64,000 nucleotides of DNA, taken from positions 407,001-471,000 of the forward strand of contig NZ_OY782857.1 of the NCBI RefSeq assembly GCF_963678425.1, given 5' to 3'. Positions 43,718-53,577 of this stretch are shown here, piece by piece (the first letter of the stretch is position 1; every line of letters begins with the position of its first letter). A model generated the notes under the pieces. That model made no database searches. It saw only the letters and a program-made list of their open reading frames with translations, and was not told the origin of the DNA. The translations under genes were made by a program, and so were the position numbers. The DNA comes from an uncultured Bacteroides sp. Its GTDB lineage: Bacteria > Bacteroidota > Bacteroidia > Bacteroidales > Bacteroidaceae.

Positions 43718-43990
43718 ATGAATAAGGCAGAACTTATTAATGCTATTGCAGCAGGATCAGGCTTGAGTAAGGCAGATTCAAAGAAAGCTCTTGACGCTTT
43801 CGTTTCAAGTGTATCAGATACTCTTAAGTCAGGTGAAAAAGTTTCTTTAGTTGGTTTCGGAACATTCTCAGTAAGTGAAAGAGGTGAAAGAACAGGTATC
43901 AATCCTTCTACTAAAGCACCTATCACTATTCCTGCTAAGAAAGTTGCTAAATTTAAAGCTGGCGCAGAATTAGCTGATGCTATAAAATAA
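43718..43990 (+). CDS. HU-family DNA-binding protein
   Basis: From the ATG at 43718 the product is 90 residues, the normal HU length, starting MNKAELINAIAAGSGLSKAD. The DNA-binding arm is VGFGTFSVSERGERTGINPS with TKAPITIPAKKVAKFKAG. HU dimers bend and compact the nucleoid. The longer reading from GTG 43661 is rejected because the promoter -7 box overlaps it. A 17-bp perfect terminator follows. Confidence 0.95.
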   Translation: MNKAELINAIAAGSGLSKADSKKALDAFVSSVSDTLKSGEKVSLVGFGTFSVSERGERTGINPSTKAPITIPAKKVAKFKAGAELADAIK

Positions 43991-44007
43991 GCCACTCTTT
44001 AAGAAAT

Positions 44008-44045
44008 AAAAAAAGGAGATGCAAGAGTTTGCATCTCCTTTTTTT
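44008..44045 (+). terminator. HU terminator
   Basis: A perfect 17-bp stem (44008-44024 with 44029-44045, core GGAGATGCAA) with a run of T at the end. Confidence 0.92.
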
Positions 44046-44064
44046 ATTTCTAATGTGAAAGTAT

Positions 44065-44072
44065 TATCTTTG
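44065..44072 (+). promoter_or_regulatory. argS -7 box (TATCTTTG)
   Basis: TATCTTTG about 38 bases before the argS start; the -33 site overlaps the T-run of the HU terminator and is poor. Confidence 0.5.
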
Positions 44073-44109
44073 TACGCTCATAATATCTCATTTAGAAACA
44101 CATACAGAT

Positions 44110-45903
44110 ATGAATATAGAAAACAAAATAGTCGTTTCGGTCATTAACGGGCTGAAGTCGCTATACGGACAAGAAATTTCCACCGCACAGGTGCAACTGC
44201 AAAAGACCAAAAAAGAGTTTGAAGGACACCTTACATTAGTTGTGTTTCCTTTTCTGAAAATGTCAAAGAAAAAACCGGAGCAAACCGCTCAGGAAATTGG
44301 TGAGTACCTGTTAGCCAATGATTCTTCCATTTCAGCTTTCAATGTAATCAAAGGATTCCTCAATCTTACCATCGCTTCTTCATTTTGGATTGAACTACTG
44401 AATTCTATCCATGGAGAAAAAAAATATGGAATTACTCCTACTCATGAGAATTCCCCATTGGTAATGATTGAATATTCCTCTCCAAATACTAACAAACCTC
44501 TTCACTTAGGACATGTGCGCAATAACCTTCTGGGTCATGCACTTGCCAATATCATGATGGCTAATGGTAACAAAGTAGTTAAGACTAATATTGTTAACGA
44601 CCGCGGTATCCATATATGCAAATCAATGCTTGCCTGGAAGAAATACGGAAACGGCGAAACACCTGAATCATCAGGCAAGAAAGGCGACCACCTGGTTGGA
44701 GATTACTATGTATCTTTTGACAAGCATTACAAAGCTGAATTAGCAGAACTGCAGGCTAAGGGTCTTAGCAAAGAAGAGGCTGAAGCACAATCTCCGCTGA
44801 TGAACGAAGCTCGTGAAATGTTGATAAAGTGGGAAGCAGGAGATCCTGAAGTAAGAAAGCTTTGGGAAATGATGAACGAATGGGTTTATGCCGGCTTCAA
44901 TGAAACTTACAAGAAACTAGGCGTAAGCTTCGATAAGATATACTATGAATCAAATACTTATCTGGAAGGAAAAGATAAAGTGATGGAAGGTCTTGAAAAG
45001 GGTTTCTTCTACCAGAAGGAGGACGGCTCTGTGTGGGCAGACCTTACCGGAGATGGGCTTGATCATAAGCTTTTGCTTCGTTCAGACAGTACTTCTGTTT
45101 ACATGACTCAGGATATTGGTACGGCTAAGTTGCGCTTTGCCGATTTTCCCATCAATAAAATGATTTATGTTGTAGGTAACGAACAAAACTATCACTTCCA
45201 AGTTCTATCTATCTTACTTGATAAGCTTGGTTTTGAGTGGGGAAAAGATCTGGTACACTTCTCTTATGGAATGGTAGAACTACCGGAAGGTAAAATGAAG
45301 TCCCGTGAAGGGACAGTGGTAGACGCCGATGACTTAGTAGAAGAGATGGTAAGCACCGCCAAAGAAACCTCTAAAGAACTGGGTAAGCTGGACGGCTGTA
45401 CAGATGAAGAGGCAAATAACATTGCCCGTATTGTGGGAATGGGTGCACTTAAATACTTTATTTTAAAGGTAGATGCCCGCAAAAATATGACCTTTAACCC
45501 TAAAGAATCTATCGATTTCAATGGCAATACAGGTCCTTTTATTCAATACACCTACGCTCGTATCCAGTCTGTTCTTCGTAAAGCAGCAGAAACAAATATC
45601 GCTATACCAGAGATTCTGCCATTGAATATCACTTTAAACGAAAAAGAAGAAGGGTTAATCCAGATGTTATCTGAATTCACAGGAGTAGTAAAACAGGCAG
45701 GAACAGAATACAGCCCGTCAGTTATAGCCAACTATACTTACGACCTGGTAAAAGAGTACAATCAGTTCTATCACGACTTCAGTATCCTTCGTGAAGAGAA
45801 CGGGGATCTGAAGATATTCCGTTTAGTATTGTCTTCCAATATTGGCAAGGTGATTAAACTGGCAATGGAATTACTTGGAATAGAAGTTCCGGAAAGAATG
45901 TAA
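44110..45903 (+). CDS. argS: Arginine--tRNA ligase
   Basis: The 597-residue class I synthetase charges tRNA-Arg. The N-terminal ArgRS additional domain spans residues 1-100. Its HIGH motif is SPNTNKPLHLGHVRNNLLG near 118-135. A KMSKS-like KMKSREGTVV lies near 395-405. The C-terminal helical anticodon-binding region includes YTYARIQSVLRKA and FYHDFSILRE. Lysine replacing serine in the KMSKS loop is normal for ArgRS. Start ATG 44110 follows the TATCTTTG box. It is unlikely to be regulated by the HU gene, which has its own terminator. Confidence 0.97.
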   Translation: MNIENKIVVSVINGLKSLYGQEISTAQVQLQKTKKEFEGHLTLVVFPFLKMSKKKPEQTAQEIGEYLLANDSSISAFNVIKGFLNLTIASSFWIELLNSIHGEKKYGITPTHENSPLVMIEYSSPNTNKPLHLGHVRNNLLGHALANIMMANGNKVVKTNIVNDRGIHICKSMLAWKKYGNGETPESSGKKGDHLVGDYYVSFDKHYKAELAELQAKGLSKEEAEAQSPLMNEAREMLIKWEAGDPEVRKLWEMMNEWVYAGFNETYKKLGVSFDKIYYESNTYLEGKDKVMEGLEKGFFYQKEDGSVWADLTGDGLDHKLLLRSDSTSVYMTQDIGTAKLRFADFPINKMIYVVGNEQNYHFQVLSILLDKLGFEWGKDLVHFSYGMVELPEGKMKSREGTVVDADDLVEEMVSTAKETSKELGKLDGCTDEEANNIARIVGMGALKYFILKVDARKNMTFNPKESIDFNGNTGPFIQYTYARIQSVLRKAAETNIAIPEILPLNITLNEKEEGLIQMLSEFTGVVKQAGTEYSPSVIANYTYDLVKEYNQFYHDFSILREENGDLKIFRLVLSSNIGKVIKLAMELLGIEVPERM

Positions 45904-45919
45904 ATTCACATCTTATAAT

Positions 45920-45957
45920 AAAAAAGTCTGTCGGGGAAACCCAACAGACTTTTTTTA
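45920..45957. terminator. Bidirectional terminator between argS and topA
   Basis: AAAAAAGTCTGT (45920-45931) pairs with ACAGACTTTTTT (45944-45955), with an inner GGG-GAAA-CCC tetraloop hairpin. It serves two convergent genes. Confidence 0.9.
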
Positions 45958-45980
45958 TTATCATAAAAGAGAAAAATTAC

Positions 45981-48323
45981 TTATTTCTTTTTAGCATATC
46001 GTCCACGCTTCGAAGTAGCAGGCTTTTCATCCTGCAATCGAACGATCTCAAGACAAGTAGGCAGATTCAAGTCCTGTGGAACTACATCCTTAGGTATCTT
46101 ATAATTCGTCTTCTTATAAGCAATATAAGGACCAAAACGACCATTTAAAATCTGGAGTTCCGGTTCTTCTTCAAATGTTTTGATGATCTTCTGTGCCTCA
46201 GCAATACGTTTTGCCTTTATCAATTCAATGGCTTCCTCTAAAGTAATTTCCATTGGATCAGCATCTTTAGGAAGAGAGATAAACTTAGCGTCATGACGAG
46301 CATAAGGACCAAAACGACCTGTGCCAATTACAACGGTTTTATCTTCAAAATCACCCAGAGTACGAGGAAGTTTAAATAGCTCCAGCGCTTCTTCGAGCAA
46401 AATGGTCTCCATAGATTGCCCCTTCTTCATCTGAGCAAACCGGGGCTTTTCTTCATCATCAGCCGAACCGATTTGAACAACCGGTCCAAAACGACCAATC
46501 TTCACTGAAACAGGTTTGCCTGTAGCAGGTTCAACTCCAAGTAAACGTTCGCCCACCTTGTGCTCTGTTTTAATGGCCAGGGTCTTTTCAACAGCAGGAT
46601 GGAACTTCGTATAGAAGTCTTTCATGGTATCTGTCCATTGCTTCTCACCATCAGCAACCTCATCAAACTCTTTTTCTACACTTGCAGTGAAGTTATAGTC
46701 AAGAATATCCGGGAAATATTCCGTAAGGAAGTCATTCACCACAGTACCGGTATCCGTTGGGAAGAGTTTGGATTTCTCAACACCTACAGTTTCTGTTCTG
46801 GTTGTTTCCACTAAAGAGGAATCGTTTAACAACAATTGCTGATAAGAACGTTCTTCTCCCTCTCTGTCTTCCTTCACCACATATTCACGTTTCTGAATAG
46901 TAGAAATGGTTGGAGCATAGGTAGATGGACGACCAATTCCAAGTTCTTCCAGTTTACGAACCAGACTTGCTTCTGTATAGCGTGCCGGATGCTGAGTAAA
47001 ACGTTCAGTTGCAGCAATTTCTTTTCTTTCAAGCACTTGTCCTTTTTTCATAGGAGGAAGCAGACGGCTTTCGTCTTCCTGCTCATTGTCATCATCGAAG
47101 GATTCTTTGTAAACACGAAGGAAACCGTCGAATTTCACAACTTCACCTACTGCAACAAACTTCTCTGATGCATTATTTAAAACAATGGTAGCTGTGGTTT
47201 TTTCCAATTCAGCTTCAGCCATTTGTGAAGCAATGGTACGTTTCCAGATTAGATCATACAACTTCTTCTCCTGAGATGTACCGTCAACCGCCTGTTTATC
47301 CATGTAAGTAGGACGGATTGCTTCGTGGGCCTCCTGAGCTCCCTTGCTCTTAGTCTCGAAATGACGAAGTTTCACATATTCTTCGCCCATTATATTGGTT
47401 ATTGCGTCTTTACTTCCAGCTACTGCATAATCAGAAAGATTCACGGAGTCAGTACGCATGTATGTGATTTTTCCAGCTTCATAGAGTTTCTGTGCCACGG
47501 ACATTGTCTGAGCCACAGTGAATCCAAGTTTGCGAGCCGCTTCCTGTTGCAATGTTGAAGTAGTAAAAGGTGCAGCCGGACTCTTCTTCAAAGGTCGCAT
47601 GCTGATATCTTCAATTGTGAAGGTAGCATTCTTGCAGGTTTCAAGGAAAGCTTTGGCTTCTTCTTTAGTCTTTAACCGACGTGCAAGTTCTGCTTTCATT
47701 TCTACAAACTTGCCATCTTGGCCAGGAACCAGGAATACGGCTATAACACGATAAGCAGCATCTACCTGAAATGCCTGAATTTCACGTTCACGTTCCACGA
47801 CCAGTCGCACAGTTACAGATTGCACACGTCCAGCAGACAAGGCAGGCTTAACTTTCTTCCAAAGAATGGGGGAAAGTTCAAAACCAACAATACGATCGAG
47901 AATACGACGAGCCTGTTGGGCATTGACTAAATTTATATCTATATCTCTGGGCTGTTCAATAGCCTTTAGTATAGCAGTTTTAGTGATCTCATGGAAAACA
48001 ATTCGTTTGGTATTTTCCGGCTTCAACCCCAGGACTTCATACAAGTGCCAAGAAATAGCTTCTCCTTCACGGTCCTCATCGGAAGCAAGCCATACAGTCT
48101 CTGCATCTTTCGCTTCAGCCTTTAGCTCACCTACAAGCTTTTTCTTATCAACAGGGATTTCATACTTTGGCTCAAAGTTATTCTCTATATCAATACTAAA
48201 TTCTTTTTTCTTCAGGTCTCTGATATGACCATAGCTGGAAAGAACTTTAAAATCCTTCCCTAAGAATTTCTCAATTGTTTTAGCTTTAGCCGGAGACTCG
48301 ACAATAACAAGGTTCTTTTGCAT
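45981..48323 (-). CDS. topA: DNA topoisomerase I
   Basis: The 780-residue type IA topoisomerase relaxes negative supercoils. The TOPRIM domain begins NLVIVESPAKAKTIEKFLG and holds ASDEDREGEAISWHL. The active-site tyrosine lies in GKITYMRTDSVNLS near residue 290. Central helicase-like gates include GIGRPSTYAPTISTIQKR. The C-terminus lacks cysteine zinc ribbons; instead three repeats containing GRFGPVV, GRFGPYA and GRFGPYI, separated by about 70 and 80 residues, form the DNA-binding tail, a known variant in Bacteroidetes. The end is basic (SKRGRYAKKK). Confidence 0.95.
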   Translation of the reverse strand: MQKNLVIVESPAKAKTIEKFLGKDFKVLSSYGHIRDLKKKEFSIDIENNFEPKYEIPVDKKKLVGELKAEAKDAETVWLASDEDREGEAISWHLYEVLGLKPENTKRIVFHEITKTAILKAIEQPRDIDINLVNAQQARRILDRIVGFELSPILWKKVKPALSAGRVQSVTVRLVVEREREIQAFQVDAAYRVIAVFLVPGQDGKFVEMKAELARRLKTKEEAKAFLETCKNATFTIEDISMRPLKKSPAAPFTTSTLQQEAARKLGFTVAQTMSVAQKLYEAGKITYMRTDSVNLSDYAVAGSKDAITNIMGEEYVKLRHFETKSKGAQEAHEAIRPTYMDKQAVDGTSQEKKLYDLIWKRTIASQMAEAELEKTTATIVLNNASEKFVAVGEVVKFDGFLRVYKESFDDDNEQEDESRLLPPMKKGQVLERKEIAATERFTQHPARYTEASLVRKLEELGIGRPSTYAPTISTIQKREYVVKEDREGEERSYQQLLLNDSSLVETTRTETVGVEKSKLFPTDTGTVVNDFLTEYFPDILDYNFTASVEKEFDEVADGEKQWTDTMKDFYTKFHPAVEKTLAIKTEHKVGERLLGVEPATGKPVSVKIGRFGPVVQIGSADDEEKPRFAQMKKGQSMETILLEEALELFKLPRTLGDFEDKTVVIGTGRFGPYARHDAKFISLPKDADPMEITLEEAIELIKAKRIAEAQKIIKTFEEEPELQILNGRFGPYIAYKKTNYKIPKDVVPQDLNLPTCLEIVRLQDEKPATSKRGRYAKKK

Positions 48324-48401
48324 AATATTCTCTTTTGCAATTAGAGGAACCAGACCTTTTTACTTCTGATAAACAGGTCACTTCCATATCGATTTTGCCC
48401 G

Positions 48402-48409
48402 CAAAAGTA
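48402..48409 (-). promoter_or_regulatory. topA -7 box (TACTTTTG)
   Basis: TACTTTTG on the minus strand, 79 bases before the topA start; no good -33 site was found. Confidence 0.45.
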
Positions 48410-48503
48410 GAAAAAACTTATTTCCCCACCTTATAATATAGAAAGAATCTACTTTTTTTTATGAAAAAAGACTCTTTTTTATATTATTAGACAGAGAATA
48501 TAG

Positions 48504-50228
48504 CTAAAACCGGAAACTTACTCCTCCAAGAAAATTGATACCCTGGGCAGGATATGAATAATTATACTGATATGTCTGATTTAATATATTGTTAATGCGT
48601 GCAAAGATTGAAACGCCATTAAACAAGTCATATGTAGCACCTAAACTTAAGTCACTAATCGGATCTAATTTGATTAAACCAGATATACCATACGGAGAAA
48701 TTAATTCTACCTTGTTACGTTTAATATACCGATATCCGGCATTTAAAGTTAATTCCGGGAGAAGTTTAATATCTGCATTAAATTGAAAATCAAATTTAGG
48801 CTTCATCAAAATAGGAGCTTCTCCGCTTTTTGACCAGGCATAATATGTCTCTTTCAAAGAAAAATCCACAATTCCTTTATAGTTATATTTTAGATTCGAG
48901 CCAACATAAAAATGCTTAGTATCAGAGTTTATCACAGCTGGCAAGGCATAGATATTACTTTCCAGGCTAAGAAAACACAGATCGTCAGTAAAAACGCTGT
49001 ATCCTGAGAAAACATCAAACCAGAATCCTGTTCCAACATTCGCTTTCAATCCACAAACTGCATCCAACTGGTTATAAGAGTTATTCAACTGCTTAAAATG
49101 AAAATTAGAATATGGATTCAAAGATTCCAGACGGCGAAAATCGTTCAGATTTCTTCCTCCTCCAATTTTCAGATAAGCAACATAACTCTTTGAAAAAAGA
49201 TATTGCACATCTATATCCGGGGCAACCTGAATCCCCTTACCTTTCCCGAAAGACAAGTCTACATGCGCACCAAGTCTCACTTTCCATAAATCGTTTGAGA
49301 AGGTATAATAAGGGTTCAATTCAACTGAAGAATAGTTCTTATAATATTCCGACGTATAAAACACATTATTCATCTCAGCCTTGATTCCTACTTGCTGTTC
49401 CTCATTAATCATTCCGTAAACATCTCCTTTTGTACGCCAGATTCTTTCGGTCAATCTATCAGGATTAGACTGTAATCCGCTAGAATAAGATTGTTTGAAA
49501 AAAAGGAAATCAGTCTCAGCCTGAAATTGCAAAGGCAAATTCTTATCCATTGACTTTACTCCTGCATGAAGATCCCATTTAGAATGATGTTGCTTATCTG
49601 TTGATGTATATGCTGCAAAATTATCAAAAGTCTCAAAAACAAGAAAAGGGTGATAATTAAAGTTATCGGTTCCCATATTAATTGCTGCATCAAAGGTCAT
49701 CTTATCAAACTGATGCTGATAATCCACATCCAGCTTTGAGCGATAATAGCGGGATTTCCAGTCTCGATTCAGATAAGTAGTTTCAAAGATTTCAGGCAAT
49801 TTCAGGGTCGCATTCATTCCATCCAGACTTGCTGATACTCCAAGTTGATCACGTTTAGAAAAATTAAATAAATAATTGATCTTTGCATCTACATTTCCAT
49901 TATTACCATATCCCAAACGAGCATATCCTTTCTTTGCTTTTTCCTGACCCAGATTCAATGTCACAGGCTGCATTACATCATTAAAAGCACTGAAAGGAAG
50001 CACTGAAGTATTATATTCTATCTTCTTTTTACTCACTGAAGGTTCCTGTACTTTAGGAAGCACATTCACTTTAGAAGCATCCATTATATCCGGATTATAC
50101 TCTTTCTCAACAATAACTACACGGTTAAGCGTTGAATCTTTCCTGGCTGTCTTAGCAGTCTGGGCTGCCGCACTAAGCGATAAGGATAAAAAAGCTGTGG
50201 CAAACAGCACATTATTTATTTGTTTCAT
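48504..50228 (-). CDS. Outer-membrane beta-barrel protein without plug domain
   Basis: The 574-residue protein has a signal peptide (residues 1-22) and a short lead with VVIVEKEYNPDIMDASKVNV, then alternating aromatic strands through the C-terminal phenylalanine (GGVSFRF), typical of outer-membrane barrels related to TonB-dependent receptors. No STN, plug or TonB box is seen. It follows the long TPR gene by 9 bases, so barrel and TPR protein are expected to work together. Function is not recognised; transport, assembly or surface anchoring are possibilities. Confidence 0.72.
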   Translation of the reverse strand: MKQINNVLFATAFLSLSLSAAAQTAKTARKDSTLNRVVIVEKEYNPDIMDASKVNVLPKVQEPSVSKKKIEYNTSVLPFSAFNDVMQPVTLNLGQEKAKKGYARLGYGNNGNVDAKINYLFNFSKRDQLGVSASLDGMNATLKLPEIFETTYLNRDWKSRYYRSKLDVDYQHQFDKMTFDAAINMGTDNFNYHPFLVFETFDNFAAYTSTDKQHHSKWDLHAGVKSMDKNLPLQFQAETDFLFFKQSYSSGLQSNPDRLTERIWRTKGDVYGMINEEQQVGIKAEMNNVFYTSEYYKNYSSVELNPYYTFSNDLWKVRLGAHVDLSFGKGKGIQVAPDIDVQYLFSKSYVAYLKIGGGRNLNDFRRLESLNPYSNFHFKQLNNSYNQLDAVCGLKANVGTGFWFDVFSGYSVFTDDLCFLSLESNIYALPAVINSDTKHFYVGSNLKYNYKGIVDFSLKETYYAWSKSGEAPILMKPKFDFQFNADIKLLPELTLNAGYRYIKRNKVELISPYGISGLIKLDPISDLSLGATYDLFNGVSIFARINNILNQTYQYNYSYPAQGINFLGGVSFRF

Positions 50229-50237
50229 ATACGATAC

Positions 50238-53200
50238 TTATTTTAGTTTTGTCAACCGGCTGTTAATCATTTCCTGAATATCATCATTCTCAGTATAATT
50301 TTGCTGCAGACTCAACAAATATTGTTTTGCATCCAGTTTCTTGTTCATAGAAGTATATATATCCGAAAGAAGCACAAAACTGCGGGCCAGCCAGTAAGCA
50401 TGAGGCGTACTTTGATCAATATAGTTCAAGACTTCTTTTTCAGCCAAAGCAGTCTGTCCTTCATTAAAATAAAGTTGAGCTAATAAATATTTTGCTTCAG
50501 CACCATAAAGTGTGCGTGTATCTTTTGCCAGCATCTGCAAATCTTTGATTGCCGACTTGTTTTCTTGTAGAGACAAGAGAGACTTAGCCCTGTAATAAGT
50601 AGCCTCGTTCACAAGTTCGGGCGTAAGTTTTTTATTGGATAATAGATCTGCGGCAGCATTAATAGCATCTTTGTACTCCCCGGCCATATAAGCACTTCGT
50701 AAAATGCCTTCCTGAGCAAGAGAACGATTCTCTGCTGATGACGCTTTTTCTTTTAATCTTTTATAAACCGGCAAAGCATCCTGATACCTCTTTTCATTCA
50801 TCAAAAGTCCGGCATTAACAGCCAAGGCTTCTTCAGTAAATTCATTATCAGGATATTCCAGAACTTTTCCTGAATGTTCCAATGCTGAAGCTACATTCTT
50901 CTGGTCTGCATAGATAGTACACAAATAGTAATGAGCATCAGGACTGAAAGCACCTGCAGGAAAACTTTGCAGATAAGAGATAAAACTGTTTTTAGCATTC
51001 TCTTTTTCTCCTTTCATGTAAACTTTCTCTGCAGCCTGATAAGTGATAGAATCTTGTTCAGTTACATCAATAAGTCCCACTCCGGAAACAGTCTTTGAGA
51101 AAGATATAAACTCATTTACTTTATTCTGATCAATATAGATTGATTTCAAATCACGCATAGCCATACGAGCCTCATCGCTTCCCGGATAGTCAGTAATTAC
51201 TTTCTTGTAAGCCTGAATAGCCTGATCATAATTATCTCCCTGATAATACAAGAGCCCAATCTCGCTAGCCGCAACCTTGCTCATTTCACTTGATGGATAA
51301 CTATCTAGTAATTCTTTAAATGAAGCAATGGCTTGTTGATTACTTCCCAGCATCACATATGCCCGTCCTCTTTCATAAAGGGCATTGTCGAGGTATTGTG
51401 AAGAAGGATATTTCTGCATTAACTGATTCAGCAGCGAAACCTTTTCGGAATAATTTTTCTGTAATCCGGCCACAAATGCATCCTGATACAAAGCATAATC
51501 ACCGGATGATGGATCTGTTGCAACAGCTTTCGCATAATTCTTCCGGGCAGTAGCAAACTCTCTTGAATAGAAATAGCAGTCCCCAACACGATTATAAGTA
51601 TCAGACAATACTGTTTTCTGATCTGTATTATTACCCTGAGCCATATATTTCAAGAACCAACTCAGTGCTGTGGAATAATTCTTTTGTTTGAAATAAACAT
51701 ATCCCATATTATAGTGAGCCAATGAATACATCTCTGTTCCTTTGGTCTGAGTTAGCTGCAAATAGTTCTGAAAACCTTGTCCGGCCTGAGTAAACTTCTC
51801 CTGACGATAATAAGCTTCTGCTCTCCAGTAATAAGTATCCGCTTTAGTCTGAGCGTTATATTGACCAATCTCCAGAGAACGGTCAAAATAATTTATAGCC
51901 TGTTTAAAATCCGCATTGGCAAAACTCTCCGTGCCCAATTGAAACAGGACATTCTGTTTAGCTTCCATGATTCGTGTACCGGGCCGTGATATCTTCTCGA
52001 TAGATTTCAATGCTGCAGCATAACTCTTACTATTCATATAAACTTCCACCAGGTAATCGCTCACCTTTTCAGCATAAACAGAAGAGGGAAATTCATTGAG
52101 GAAGTGTTCAAAAACCGTTACCGACTGACCGAAAGCCGAATATGAAGTTTCGTGAATACACAAAGCATAATTATATAGAGCCTGTTCTTTTACTTTTAAA
52201 TCATAATCGGAAGAGGAAGCCTGTTCAAAAGCCATTCTCGCTTTGTTTTTCTCCACTAACTGCAGATAAGAAAAGCCCAGATGAAGATAAGCATTCTGGG
52301 TTAAGGCATCCTTGACAGTTACCACCCTGCCCAGCGTTTCGGCAGCCTGAGAGTATACATTCGTCTCATAATAGGAAAGTCCTAATAAATAAAGAGCTTC
52401 CCGTGAAGGTTCCTTTGCAGAAGCAATATATTGATTAAAAGCATCCACTGCCTTTGAATATTGAGCGGTATGATAATAAGATTCTCCCAGAATGCGTTGC
52501 AGCTGAGTTATTTGTTTTCCTTGCGGATATCGTTCGATGCATTGTTGTGCTTCTTTCGCAGCATCTTCATACCTGTTCTGCTTTAAATAAATCTCGCCAA
52601 TAAAAGCTGGAACCAATTCTCCGTAAGTCTGTTCCCCTTCCAGAGAAAGGAAACCCTTAAGCGCTGTATCGTACTCTTGCTTCGTATAATCAATATAAGC
52701 CAGGTAATAACAGCAATCTGCAGAATATTTAGTACCCACATGCTGCAATGTTCTGAACCAGGTAGCAGACTGAACAAGGTCTCCCGTCATCAGGTTGGCC
52801 ATTGCCATACGGAAAGTAATATCCTGGCACTCCTCCCTGCTAAGTAAGTCGGGGTTGCAATGATAAAAAAGAGCAACCGCTTCTTTATACTCTTTATCAA
52901 AATAATAGGCAGAAGCAATTAAAGAATTTATTCTGTTTGAATGGTAAGAATCCGGATATTTATTCAGATAACCATGCAGCTCAGCAATGCGATTTTTTTC
53001 ATTTAACTCATAGGATGTACATGCAATCATGTATTCTGCCTCCTGAATTAAATCTGCATCTTCCTTTTGCTGAACAAATGTTTTCAATACCTGGCGAGCC
53101 GATGAATAAATTTTTTGCTGAAAAAGTTCTTTCCCATTCTCAAATGAACGAACATAAGAAGTTATTGTTGAGGACTGCTGAGCAGTAACAAATATAGGGA

Positions 53201-53246
53201 AACCACTAATAAACTGAAATACAAGCAGAGTTCTTCTTATTCTCAT
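50238..53246 (-). CDS. Large tetratricopeptide-repeat protein, exported
   Basis: From ATG 53246 the product is 1,002 residues. It begins MRIRRTLLVFQFISGFPIFV, a signal peptide ending near TAQQ, and is built of many TPR-like helical pairs (for example YKEAVALFYHCNP, YDTALKGFLSLEG, YSQAAETLGRVV, FTQAGQGFQNYLQL). This suggests a protein-protein scaffold in the periplasm or at the inner face of the outer membrane. The upstream ATG would add 35 residues rich in Phe, Ile and Cys and falls before the TATTTTTG box at 53261, so it is rejected. The barrel gene follows 9 bases away, implying a TPR-barrel complex. Function is not known. Confidence 0.75.
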   Translation of the reverse strand: MRIRRTLLVFQFISGFPIFVTAQQSSTITSYVRSFENGKELFQQKIYSSARQVLKTFVQQKEDADLIQEAEYMIACTSYELNEKNRIAELHGYLNKYPDSYHSNRINSLIASAYYFDKEYKEAVALFYHCNPDLLSREECQDITFRMAMANLMTGDLVQSATWFRTLQHVGTKYSADCCYYLAYIDYTKQEYDTALKGFLSLEGEQTYGELVPAFIGEIYLKQNRYEDAAKEAQQCIERYPQGKQITQLQRILGESYYHTAQYSKAVDAFNQYIASAKEPSREALYLLGLSYYETNVYSQAAETLGRVVTVKDALTQNAYLHLGFSYLQLVEKNKARMAFEQASSSDYDLKVKEQALYNYALCIHETSYSAFGQSVTVFEHFLNEFPSSVYAEKVSDYLVEVYMNSKSYAAALKSIEKISRPGTRIMEAKQNVLFQLGTESFANADFKQAINYFDRSLEIGQYNAQTKADTYYWRAEAYYRQEKFTQAGQGFQNYLQLTQTKGTEMYSLAHYNMGYVYFKQKNYSTALSWFLKYMAQGNNTDQKTVLSDTYNRVGDCYFYSREFATARKNYAKAVATDPSSGDYALYQDAFVAGLQKNYSEKVSLLNQLMQKYPSSQYLDNALYERGRAYVMLGSNQQAIASFKELLDSYPSSEMSKVAASEIGLLYYQGDNYDQAIQAYKKVITDYPGSDEARMAMRDLKSIYIDQNKVNEFISFSKTVSGVGLIDVTEQDSITYQAAEKVYMKGEKENAKNSFISYLQSFPAGAFSPDAHYYLCTIYADQKNVASALEHSGKVLEYPDNEFTEEALAVNAGLLMNEKRYQDALPVYKRLKEKASSAENRSLAQEGILRSAYMAGEYKDAINAAADLLSNKKLTPELVNEATYYRAKSLLSLQENKSAIKDLQMLAKDTRTLYGAEAKYLLAQLYFNEGQTALAEKEVLNYIDQSTPHAYWLARSFVLLSDIYTSMNKKLDAKQYLLSLQQNYTENDDIQEMINSRLTKLK

Positions 53247-53260
53247 AATAATAGTTTTTA

Positions 53261-53291
53261 CAAAAATACAATCTTCCATTGAGTAAGCAAT
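53261..53291 (-). promoter_or_regulatory. Promoter of the TPR/barrel operon
   Basis: On the minus strand ATTG (53288-53291), 19 bases, TATTTTTG (53261-53268), 15 bases from the preferred start. Confidence 0.55.
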
Positions 53292-53577
53292 AGGAATGTT
53301 CGTAAAAAAACTAAAAAGGACTTTACATATATTTATCAAAGAGCAGCTCAAAAAGCATTATAAATTCAATGAAATTCAGGCTGTGGAGATTATCTCACTA
53401 ATTTCATCTTTTGATTTTCCTGCACGTTTATATGCTGCCATATAACAATTCCTTGCTTTCATTAACCTCAATTAAACAGATTGATAAGTCGCATCCGCAA
53501 CTCTTTGTTCTTCTGAATGTTATATATAAAGAATTAACTGAATTTCAATTTATTGCAAACTAACTATAACTTTTATC
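53292..53577. other. 286-bp intergenic region, divergent
   Basis: Lies between the divergent TPR gene and the radical SAM gene. No gene, repeat or clear plus-strand -33/-7 pair could be recognised. Confidence 0.55.

Noticed and set aside
53247..53351. An upstream start for the TPR protein giving 1,037 residues
   Set aside because: The promoter box lies inside the extension, and the shorter start leaves a normal signal peptide.
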